Below, piece after piece: positions 12,163 to 25,305 of a stretch of DNA of 64,000 bases (position 1 is the first letter of the stretch; each line of letters starts with the position of its first letter). This DNA is from Megaleporinus macrocephalus. Lineage: Eukaryota > Chordata > Actinopteri > Characiformes > Anostomidae. Location: positions 4,386,525 through 4,450,524 of the forward strand of contig CM038726.1 in NCBI GenBank assembly GCA_021613375.1, given 5' to 3'. The notes under the pieces were generated by a model. The model was not told the DNA's origin, did not search any database, and saw nothing but the letters and a program-made list of their open reading frames with translations. A program made the translations under genes and the position numbers.

Positions 12163-13440
12163 TGTTATAAAATAAATGTAATACAATACTATCTACAGAT
12201 TTTGTTTGATTTTTAATCCCAATATAATAATATAAGTAAATAAACAGTAATAATATATTAAAATATGCAGAATCTGTTGATGAGGTGTTCACTCACCTAG
12301 ACTTAGAAAACAACAACATGGAATTTGACCAGGAGCTCAGAAAAGTTTGTACAAGTGTGGTTAGGGAGCCTGTACGTATATAGGTTTTGTATCCAGAAAT
12401 TAAAAAAAAAAAAAGTAAACTCTTTTCTTATAGTTTCATTATCAAATAGAATTAAGTAGTAATGCTTTCTATTCTTACAAACCATAGGGTATGACTGGGT
12501 GGGTGGGATGTTGTTTAGAGCCCCCAGTATTCAGAGAAGGGTCTGTCTACAATGAGATCAGCCTCAGTTGATGCTATTTAACCCATTTATTTCTAATTCC
12601 AACTACATTCAGTGTGATAAAAACAATGTCACAGATCTTGTTAGGGTTTAGGGTTTTTAGGGGTGTAGATACTATAAGACATTATATTTATGTTTATTTA
12701 ATGCTTTGCAATGAAACACAGTTGACCAGTGTCTCAACAACATTGACGATATCCACAATATGCTCAGAAATGATTGTGATCATGGTGAAATATCCCTATA
12801 TTTTTTCCCTAGTGATGGAAAATATGTTTCCCCTTTGTTCGCAAGCTCAGAAACACATCGAAACTTAAAATGGAGTGTTACCTAACATTGTGTTCTCCAT
12901 GTTTCTGGTGGTCTACCAGGTGTTTTCAGACATATCTCGGAAATGTATCGTTATAAGCCCACCTCTACAACTGAAGCAATGCTATTAGATTTCTAGTGTT
13001 GTTTCATACTCTTGTTCATAATACTCTACAACACTGTACATTACTTCTGTAACCTAAACTTTAATACTACTGCAGTGTTCAGCAATAAACTACAGCAATG
13101 GTCTGAACTTACTACATACTTTTTATAGAAATGCAGTAGGAATGCATGCAGTACACTAGTGTTTATAGTCTACATCAGTAGTAATGACCTACTGCTTTAT
13201 TTCAGCATCAGCAACTAGCCGGAGACTGCTCCTCACTTATTGTACACTCCCTCTGAAGTGCCCTCTGGTCTCTGATCACAGATCAGCAAGTGGAAATTCC
13301 TGAGTTTGGAGGCTCTAAGTAAATGCAGCTTTAAAATTCTTAGATTTAAAGTTGAGCTAAATAAGATCCAAACACGCCTGACTCTATTACTGAGACGCCC
13401 GAGAAGGCCTTCATGACCTGGAGCAGGGCTGGAACCAAAC
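12163..13440. other. Intergenic sequence, nothing recognised
   Basis: AT-rich unique-looking sequence with an A12 run near 12,402. No splice-flanked conserved frame, RNA gene or transposon end was seen. Confidence 0.4.
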
Positions 13441-14270
13441 TCTACAGGGTGGCAGATCTCCAAGACCAGAGGCCTTCTCCGAGCTACAGCTTGACACCAT
13501 CTGAGTACATATTCAGACAAAAACGCAGATCAGTGTCACTAAAAGATCTAAATCTGTCAGTAAACGAGCTTTTAAATTGATAGCAGGACTTTTACGGTGG
13601 TGGTCTGACATCTTACGTCACAGCCCTTACAAAAAAGAAGTTTATTCAAGTGTACCATTAGTATTCTTCTTTTAAACTAAAAGGAAGTGAGTATACTTTC
13701 AGTTTACTTTTGATGTACTTCTCAGTGATATACTAAACACAGTTGTACTTAAGTATGCTGGGGTTATACTGACAAGTATAGAACAGTCTAAGTATATTTG
13801 GCCTTTACTTGTACTTAATCTTTTGATGAGATAGTAGAAGTAAGTATTCTTGCTCTGCACAAAAACACATCCAGTACAATATTTATTTAAAATTTGACTT
13901 ATAAAGATTTATAAAGATACAAATATGTTTCTTCATCTGAGTGTGTATTGTGTATTTTACGTGTGTCCACTGGTGAGTAAGTTGTTAATTTCTATTTTAA
14001 GTAGAAAAAAACCTTAAATCTAGTCATATACTTTAAAGTATTAATTTCACTTGAGGAAAAAGTACAAGCTAGTAAATTAACAGTAAACCCTTAAATTTAC
14101 TTTTAGTGTAGTTGTAGTATGGCGGACGCAGTACGTCCGAGCTTGTGTGGCTACTAAAACTCGCCTACTGAAATTACCTACCAGTCTGCCACTCGAGCAG
14201 TACGTACTGACTCTAATCTAGGACCTACTGACTAGTAGGCGATTTCGGACGTACCTCAGGATTGCGCAAA
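13440..14270 (-). mobile_element. MITE relic of the 26,620-27,416 family, interrupted by an inverted-arm element
   Basis: Segments 13,470-13,620 and 14,118-14,268 are the reverse complement of the left half of the element at 26,620. Shared landmarks are the terminal CCTACTGACTAGTAGGCGAT, GAGCAGTACGTACTGACTC, AACGAGCTTTTAAA and CATATTCAGACAAAAACGC. They are separated by 13,626-14,117, which belongs to the inverted-arm element. The copy was therefore interrupted by that later insertion. Confidence 0.7.
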
Positions 14271-15008
14271 CCCAGGCCTACCTTTACAGAAAATAAGTTA
14301 AGTTAATTTTATTAAGTATACTTTACGTAGTTACTATACTGATGTCATTGTACTAGTAGTACACTCGTATATGTACAATTTTAATACTTCTTGGGACTAA
14401 ATTAGCCCAATTTCTAGTTTTTAAAAGTATACTTTTAAGTACACTTTAAGTGTAAGAGTAGTAAACCAAGTATAAAACTAGTTTACATCTTTTGTACTGC
14501 AACTACACTAAAAGTAAACTTAAGGTTTTACTGTTAGTTTACTAGCTTGTACGCTTTCTTTAAGTGAACTTAATATTTATAATTTACTGCTTATATTATT
14601 GTTGTACTTTAAAGTATATGACTAGGTTTAAGGGTTTTTTTTCTACTAAAATAGAACGTAACGTAAACACACGTAAAATAAACAAGACACACTCAGATTA
14701 TAAACATATTTGTATCTTTATAAATCTTTATAAATCAAATTTTAAATAAATATTGTACTGGATGTGTTTTTGTGCAGAGCAGGAATACTTACTTCTACTA
14801 TCTCAATCAAAAGATTAAGTACAAGTAAAGGCCAAATATACTTAGACTGTTCTATACTTGTCAGTATAACCCCAGCATACTTAAGTATAACTGTGTTTAG
14901 TATATCACTGAGAAGTACATAAAAAGTAAACTGAAAGCATACTCACTTAATTTTAGTTTAAAAGAAGAATACTAATGGTACACTTGAATAAACTTCTTTT
15001 TTGTAAGG
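13626..15008. mobile_element. Foldback-type element with ~0.48-kb inverted arms
   Basis: The left arm starts CCTTACAAAAAAGAAGTTTA (13,626) and runs to about 14,117. The right arm (about 14,495-15,008) is its reverse complement and ends with the complementary TTTTTTGTAAGG. Shared landmarks include TTCAAGTGTACCATTAGTAT, GACAAGTATAGAACAGTCTA and GTGCAGAGCAGGAATACTT versus its complement. No transposase frame was found. The centre contains the end of the older MITE plus about 220 bp of AT-rich sequence. Confidence 0.8.
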
Positions 15009-15009
15009 C

Positions 15010-16034
15010 TAATCATAGCATGAGTAATGCTGCCAGTGACTATGTAAAGCCTCAAATAATAGAAGTCAGAGATAACAGTTATGACATCTTAATCCTGATA
15101 TAGTTGCCCGACTGTACTTGTATGAGCAATACAGCCAAAGTTAGTTCTCACCGTTGTAGCGCAGAAAAACAGAACAACCGCAGCAACCAGCTCTACCAAC
15201 AACCTACATTCATGTTAGTTCACTTGCTTTTGGGATGTTAGCTCAGTTACGCCTGAACCCAAAGTGCACTTAGGCTGGCTGCAGAACAGCAGTTAAACCG
15301 ACAAGAGCCTTTCGTGACTAACAGGCCACCGAATTCTAATTTGAAGCAGCACTTCACAGCACGCGTACAAGCAGCGCTACTCAACCTGTCCTAGCCAGTT
15401 AACCGCATATGGCTTCACTGTCTATCTGCAGATACTTTGTGTAGAAGCTTGGCAACCTGAACTTAGTAACTGCTGAAACTGCTATGCATGGAAATCAATG
15501 AAGATACTAAATGGTTTGAATTGGTTCCAGCCTTAAACAATCACGAATGCTTCACATGACAACTCCTTAGTGTTTGATCTCTGTCCAAAGGGAAGAAACT
15601 GACCAGCAAATTATGGATTCACACCAAGTTTTTAATAGATAAATCATAAACGCAGACCTGCTAACCTTGGAAAAAAATTTTGAGTAGCAACTTACTGCGA
15701 TGGCACAGCATTGTAAGGGCAGGCACATTTGTTGATTGGTATTAATTGAGTTCACATGATCACTCATGACAATGTATGACTAAGGACATGGTACCCACTT
15801 ACTTCACCACCATATCTAGTTATTCAACATACAAGTAGACTATGTAGAAAACAAGAACTTCTAACGAAAAGGCCACATATCTCACAGCTATCTGTGCACT
15901 TCAAATCAACATGCATAAATTATTTAAAAATGTATTCAGATTTTTTTTTCTTTTTCTTGCTCAGACCTGCATAAATAATCCTATGAAATTTCATTTTACA
16001 TAAAAATAAGTTTTATTAAAATAAAAAAAAAATT
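15010..16034. other. Intergenic sequence, nothing recognised
   Basis: No convincing coding exon, RNA gene or transposon end. Short frames lack recognisable motifs. Confidence 0.35.
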
Positions 16035-16952
16035 ATTGAACTGTCCACATACGTGGACACCATGTATTAGGGGAGTAAAAAAAAACCAGAACATACAGTT
16101 TTTAAAAACATTAAGTGTTTTTCCAAGAATACTTATATTTTTCCTCAAATCTTTCTTGAACTTTTAAATGTATTATATTATAAAACTAACATTTTATACA
16201 AACAATTCTGAATTTTTAACTTCTTTTTGCAACTTTTAAATAAAAAATGCTAAATATTATAAATAGGTTTCCTCCTATTTTCATGAAATAAAAATTTTGG
16301 TTATGTTAAAAGCATGCTGAAAGCACAATTATTAGAAACATTAATAAATCTGTTCAGGCTAGAGTTTTGCTGCAGATCCTGTGATGGATATAGGCGGCCG
16401 GCGGTAGCAAGACATGTTTGTTACAGTACTCTTATTTCTTGCCGTGAAATCCCTCAAAAGAGAGAAACTTGATATTGGATACAGATGTTACAACTATAAA
16501 TTTATATAAATGTATTACTTTTATACTTCTAAACAACATATAAACGGTGCATTTTTATGTTTATTTTCTTCTTGTTGCATGAAGTCCACATATGTGGAGC
16601 CATAAAAACATCTAAAACAAGGGAAAAGAAGTTTAATATATCAAATCATGTTTATTAAAGTCTGTCTGACACAAATATTTGTTTTACCTGATTTGACCTT
16701 TTTGAGTAGAAACTTTGAATACAGATATACCAGAGACGTTTTGCATTCTTAGTATTGTCCATCATCCTAGATTCTAAGCCTCAGCAGTCAAGACTACAAT
16801 AGAATTCAGGAGAATTTTGTTACACTGGAGCACTGAGACCTATGATTCTTCTATCTATCTAGTTGTTTGGAGGGTGAAATGCATTTCATATACTTTAAAT
16901 TGAACGATGATAAACTGTCCACAAGTGTGGACGCCATGCATGAAAGGGTTAA
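16035..16952. mobile_element. piggyBac-like terminal relics with GTCCAC..GTGGAC palindromes
   Basis: Three palindromes with the same core occur: 16,043-16,058 (GTCCACATACGTGGAC), 16,585-16,598 (TCCACATATGTGGA) and 16,917-16,932 (GTCCACAAGTGTGGAC). On the minus strand the last is preceded by TTAACCCTTTCATGCATGG, that is TTAA followed by CCC, the usual target site and terminus of piggyBac elements. The first lies in the same orientation next to a similar CCATGTATTAG segment. There is no transposase frame, and element boundaries are uncertain. Confidence 0.5.
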
Positions 16953-17459
16953 TGTTTTCACCAAGACATTTGGCATAAGGTAACTGAAAATCCCCAAAGA
17001 TGTCCCTTTAAACAGAACACAAACATAATTAAAAATTGTATTGGCAGAGGGTGTGTCAAACTCACTGGACATTATAAATAACAAAGAATCCCAAACAGCA
17101 TGCTATGTCCCTTTTCATATGTAATATACTGAAAACTGCTTTCGCTTGGACAGATATCTAACAGACCCCCCATGCCCGCCCCCAAATTGTCAAAACCAGC
17201 CCAATCCAACACTCTAGCACAAAGACTTTCACTCCAACCCTTGTAAAAAAGATGGACCGAAAGGGATTTGTTACTTTCGTTTTGACAGCTCTCCGCTTGT
17301 AGCCTGTTTGAAGAGTTTAAAACCAGCGCTATGATTGGTTTAAGTCCTCTTTTTTCCAACAGGTTGCTTCCCAAAGCGATTACACCCATAGACGAGTTGC
17401 CTAGAGCGAATGCACAGACAGTTGAACTCAATGTTTTTCCTTTTAATTTTACTAATGTC

Positions 17460-17463
<4 letters not shown>

Positions 17464-17521
<58 letters not shown>
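17464..17521. repeat. (TA)n microsatellite
   Basis: About 29 TA dinucleotides roughly 320 bp downstream of the rpl36a poly(A) signal. Confidence 0.97.
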
Positions 17522-17522
<1 letters not shown>

Positions 17523-17841
17523 CATATTAAGTGCCCAAGTTAAATCTATGGATGCACCAACATGGAAACTGTAGGCCAATGAAATTCCCATATTTTTCAC
17601 TCCCACATCTACCGACCCATTCATGTATATTTCCATAAAAACATTGCAGTAACAACAAATGCAGTCAAACAAATAGACATTAACACAACTACCTAAATAT
17701 GAAGTGCTTCCGGAAAAGACCTAGTACATTAGTTTAAAATATCCACGTTGTTTGTTTCACTAATACAAACAAACCTGCACACTGCAGATGTAAACGATTG
17801 CTGAATAAATCCAGTACTCCAGTTTGTTTATGTATACAACT

Positions 17842-17847
17842 TTTATT
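17842..17847 (-). terminator. rpl36a: rpl36a poly(A) signal (AATAAA)
   Basis: AATAAA on the minus strand lies about 40 nt past the rpl36a stop codon. This gives a very short 3'UTR, as is usual for ribosomal protein genes. Confidence 0.85.
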
Positions 17848-17886
17848 GACTGATGGAATACCGCAAAAAAAGTCCAACGGCCCAGC

Positions 17887-21884
<3,998 letters not shown>

Positions 21885-21904
21885 GGCTGCCCTCGTAGCG
21901 CAGG

Positions 21905-21926
21905 AACGAAGAGGCCGCGCATGCGC
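21905..21926 (-). promoter_or_regulatory. rpl36a: rpl36a core promoter: NRF1-type palindrome and TOP start
   Basis: On the minus strand GCGCATGCGC (21,926-21,917), a consensus NRF1 site, is followed by CCTCTTCGTTCC. That is a C followed by a pyrimidine run, as in the 5' terminal oligopyrimidine starts of ribosomal protein mRNAs. The tract lies about 25-30 nt upstream of the ATG. Transcription probably starts in the CCTCTTC. Confidence 0.7.
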
Positions 21927-22129
21927 AGCGCGTGGGGTTTAGTGCACGGGGAGGCCCAGCTCGGCGGTGCTGCCACCCGCAGGACAAAACAAGAAACTAC
22001 AGCTTAAAAACAAACTACAACTGTCAATATCAGCGTCAGATCAGTATAACTAATCAATAAATCAGCTGAAAACAGGGGAAAGGAGGAAAGAAAGAAAGGG
22101 AAAAAAGTAAATTGATGTAAATAAATCAA

Positions 22130-22619
22130 CTTCATCTATAGTTATTTCATATATTTATCTGTATGACCATATTTATATATATACTGTTGCCTATATTTAA
22201 TAATTACTCACCTGTTATTATTATACTATGCCTATTATATTACACAGTCTATACATGTGAATAACACTACCGACTTCTTTGCACTACTGAAGTGATCTAC
22301 ACTGTTTACACTGGCTAACTGCACCCCTGTCATCACTCATACACACTGTGAGACTTTTTCTATTTAAATTTTTTATACTCTGTGTTGTGAATTCTTCATA
22401 TTTATCCTTATACATTCTTAATACAGTAAACAAGTTAAACCTCATCTGATGACTTGGTGCTCTTCGACCAGAGCCCTGTAGCGGTCAAGATCAATATTAA
22501 GAGACATATTCTCAACACTCTGTATTCTATTCTTATTTTAGGTTCCATATTTATGTTCTATATGTACCTTGTGCAATTGTGGAATAGCTACTGGATACCT
22601 TGAATTTCCCTCTGGGATC
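22130..22619 (+). mobile_element. 3' tail of a fish LINE
   Basis: The stretch ends TTGAATTTCCCTCTGGGATC, the terminal sequence I associate with L2-type or related fish LINE tails, and runs directly into a tetranucleotide array. Such tails commonly end in short tandem repeats. No reverse transcriptase frame is present, so this is a 5'-truncated copy. Confidence 0.55.
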
Positions 22620-22803
22620 CACCCACCCATCCATCCACCCACCCACTCACCCTTCCATCCATCCATCAATCCATCCACCCTTACATCCATCCATCCACCC
22701 ACCCATCATCCATCCATCCATCCATCCACCCACCCATCCATCCACCCACCCATCCATCCACCCATCCATCCATCCATCCATCCATCCATCCACCCACCCA
22801 TGT
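22619..22803 (+). repeat. (CATC/CACC)n tetranucleotide array
   Basis: CCATCCAT and CCACCCA units run for about 185 bp directly behind the LINE-like tail. The Pro-Ser/Thr-Ile-His frames through it are artefacts. Confidence 0.95.
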
Positions 22804-22967
22804 ATCCATCACGTAGTGAGAACATAGTGGCAACGTTGTGAGTACGTTGTCACAACCTCCTAGAATCCTTCCTATGTTCCGTTATATCTGCATATAATAT
22901 ATATGCAAAATAATAATAATCTTGTATAATAATAATAATAATAATAACAACACGAGTTCGCGTATAG

Positions 22968-23340
22968 TTGCGTTTAGTGGAGTGATCCGGTCCAGAGTCG
23001 CGAAGGAATACACAACCGCCACAAATTCAAAATCAGCGCGAGCTCCGACCAACGGACATTTACCTCAGACTGAGCTCCGCTAATCACCATCCACAATAAC
23101 ATCTCATTCAGTTATGAGTTACAGGTTTGGAGTCTCTTACATCATTTTATGTTCAGTAATGTGAGTTTATTAGTAGTATTTGATAAGTTATACGCTCTAT
23201 AGCTCTCTGTAGATAAAAGATAGTTCATCAGCTGAGATAACAATGCTAACATTACTGAACTAGCAAAACACTGTTAGATCAGTTTACCTGCTAATACAGC
23301 AACATCTTTAACTAATATAATCTTAGTTTAGTTCATAAAT
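22968..23340 (+). repeat. Upstream duplication block A, copy 1
   Basis: Near-identical to 42,447-42,797. Both share GCGTTTAGTGGAGTGATCCG, CAAATTCAAAATCAGCGCGA and AACACTGTTAGATCAGTTTA. This is the left limit of the tandem duplication that carries the finTRIM genes. In copy 2 the homology is interrupted after ACTAATATAAT by an 8.3-kb insertion. Confidence 0.9.
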
Positions 23341-24540
23341 AACTGTATTTTCTGTTTAACACTCCAACATTTATTATTAAACACTTCATATATGATAAAT
23401 CACATAAATATGCTTTGCTGGAAGTTTTGTTTTAAATCTGGTTTTAGTTATTTTACATAGTGAGTGGACGATTTAGCATTTTTATGATATTTGGCTAAAT
23501 GTTGGTAAAAATGAAAGCTAACAGTGCATGATGATAAATGTATTATACATTTTAAGTGAACTAAATAAGCCAGTTCAGAAAATCACAATGCATGAGATTT
23601 TATTAATGTTAGTAAAATGGCTAACAAATGTGTCAAAGCTGTAAAATAACTGCACTGATACATACATACATATATTTATCTGAAGTACGTTAATGTATTA
23701 ACCTGGTTTACAGTAATTCTCATCATAATAGAAGAAATGTGTAGAGAATGAACTGTACTTTTAATCTCTGCTATGTAGTACCAGTTTATGACCACGAGAT
23801 GTCCCTCATGTTACACACATACACTGACCATCAAGATAAAATAAAGACTATAAACGAGTTTTACAATTAGTTTTCTTATTACCACTGCCTGCTGACAGAC
23901 ATGATAGAGATAAAGACCAGCAGATGATGTGACCCCTCCCAAAATTCTAAATACGTTCACTTCATCAGTTCATCATTATGTCTTCTGGTTGCAGTATTGA
24001 AGGAATATTGTACTAAACATGAGAACGTTATTGATCTGTAGGATCCTGCAGTGTTTGAACATCAGATAGACCCTCAAGCCCAAAGCAGGTAAGTTATCAG
24101 TATAATGTGTTTTACACACGTCCTGAGATAAATCTTTAAGTCAGATCAGGTAGATTATTATGAGTAAAAGTCTTCTGTGTGTCTCAGCATGTTTGTACTG
24201 CTTGTTAAAGTCTTTCACTGTTTGAATATGACAGTGATTTGTAGGAATCCTGATCCATTCTGTCAGAAACTGTAACATGAAGCTGTTTATAAGTGGATAA
24301 CTTCTCTGAATTAGTTTCATTACTTCATTAGTTTCTTTATTTGTAAGTAAATGTGATTCAGTGGTGGTTAAACAGTTTCCTGTACTTTGTCTACTGACAT
24401 GAACTGTTAAATAATCTAAATATGTTATTGTTTGGGTAATTTTGGTCTCTGAGCTAAACTGGATGAAGTTACTGGTTGAAAGTCTAAATGAGTTTAACTG
24501 GACATACAAGCAGTCGGTACTTCTTATCTGGTAATTAACA
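23340..24540 (+). repeat. Upstream duplication block B, copy 1
   Basis: Matches 51,146-52,325. Within it 23,640-23,870 is also an inverted copy of 40,325-40,600. The segment 24,090-24,530 is almost identical between copies; the 122-codon minus-strand frame there differs by one residue, but it has no recognisable domain and I do not call it a gene. Confidence 0.85.
24042..24088 (+). other. Putative non-coding first exon of finTRIM copy 1
   Basis: A 47-nt segment is flanked by TGATCTGTAG and GCAG/GTAAGT. The same size and same splice signals occur in copy 2 at 51,835-51,881. It would splice to the acceptor CCGTCTAGCAG just upstream of the ATG. Many TRIM genes have a 5' non-coding exon; expression here is inferred only. 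Confidence 0.35.
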
Positions 24541-24544
24541 ACCG

Positions 24545-25030
24545 TACGACTCTCTGTAGCAAGAACGCTCTTAACTGTAGTTCAGATAATTTAATATCTA
24601 AACATGCTGCTGTAAAATTACTACTTTCTAATTTGTGTTTGTAGGAACTTTTTGAAGGTGTCAGCAGATTTCAAAGCCAGCGTACACGGAGTTACCAGTT
24701 AATCAGGTCCACCTTCCATATAGGAGAACTTTGTAGTATTAAATTACTTTATAATAGTTGTAGAATGTTGTGATTGTTGGTTTGTGTACAAAGTGCATTA
24801 GAAGTGACGACACTTGAAATAAAGTGTGATGCTCACAACTCCAGCATCACTCTTCTCTGGTTCAGGTCAGTGCAGTTCACAGCAGAAGGACTGGGTTGGT
24901 AGTGTTTATATCTCAGCTGTAGTTCTGCAGTAATGAAGCAGAGAAGATCCTCACAGAGACTGCAGCTCTCTTACAAGGTGGAGTCCAGTTCATCCATTAC
25001 TTTAAATGATCCACTTTTTAACCCCACTGA
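24545..25030 (+). other. Copy-1-specific segment upstream of finTRIM copy 1
   Basis: This segment is absent from copy 2, where block B runs straight into the CT-rich repeat. It contains a frame from 24,933 (MKQRRSSQRLQLSYKV) that enters the CT-rich array. The frame has no recognised domain, and I could not decide whether it is an alternative exon or noise. Confidence 0.4.
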
Positions 25031-25036
25031 TCAGTT

Positions 25037-25200
25037 CTGTCCTCTCTTTCTCCTCCTCCTCTCTTTCTCCTCCTCCTCTCTTTCTCCTCCCCCTCTCTTT
25101 CTCCTCCTCCTCTCTTTCTCCTCCTCCTCTCTTTCTCCTCCCTCTCTCTTTCTCCTCCTCCTCTCTTTCTCCTCCCCCTCTCTTTCTCCTCCTCCTCTCT
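25037..25200 (+). repeat. CT-rich 15-bp tandem repeat (CTCTTTCTCCTCCTC)n, copy 1
   Basis: About eleven units of CTCTTTCTCCTCCTC or CCCCCTC variants, about 100 bp upstream of the finTRIM coding exon. Copy 2 has only about four units (52,336-52,395), so the array length differs between the duplicates. Confidence 0.93.
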
Positions 25201-25248
25201 ATGACACATTAACCAACAGAGAACCAGGAAGTTCCTCCTACTCAGTTC

Positions 25249-25262
25249 AGAGAAACGAAACT
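25249..25262 (+). promoter_or_regulatory. IRF/ISRE-like element upstream of finTRIM copy 1
   Basis: AGAGAAACGAAACT contains the IRF core AANNGAAA and resembles an ISRE, but with one base missing from the GAAANNGAAA spacing. It lies about 45 nt before the ATG and is conserved in copy 2 (52,445-52,458). Fish finTRIMs are reported as virus-inducible, so the motif is plausible. It may instead lie in the intron or 5'UTR if the upstream exon is used. Confidence 0.35.
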
Positions 25263-25305
25263 GATCTCAGAGTGCTGCTCTCTCTCCGTCTAGCAGTTCA
25301 GGAAA

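Noticed and set aside
24141..24509. 122-codon minus-strand frame, also at 51,934-52,302
   Set aside because: No recognisable domain; the near identity is explained by the tandem duplication. Kept only as a finding about conservation.
25018..25212. Arg/Glu- and Ser/Pro-rich frames
   Set aside because: Products of the CT-rich tandem repeat.
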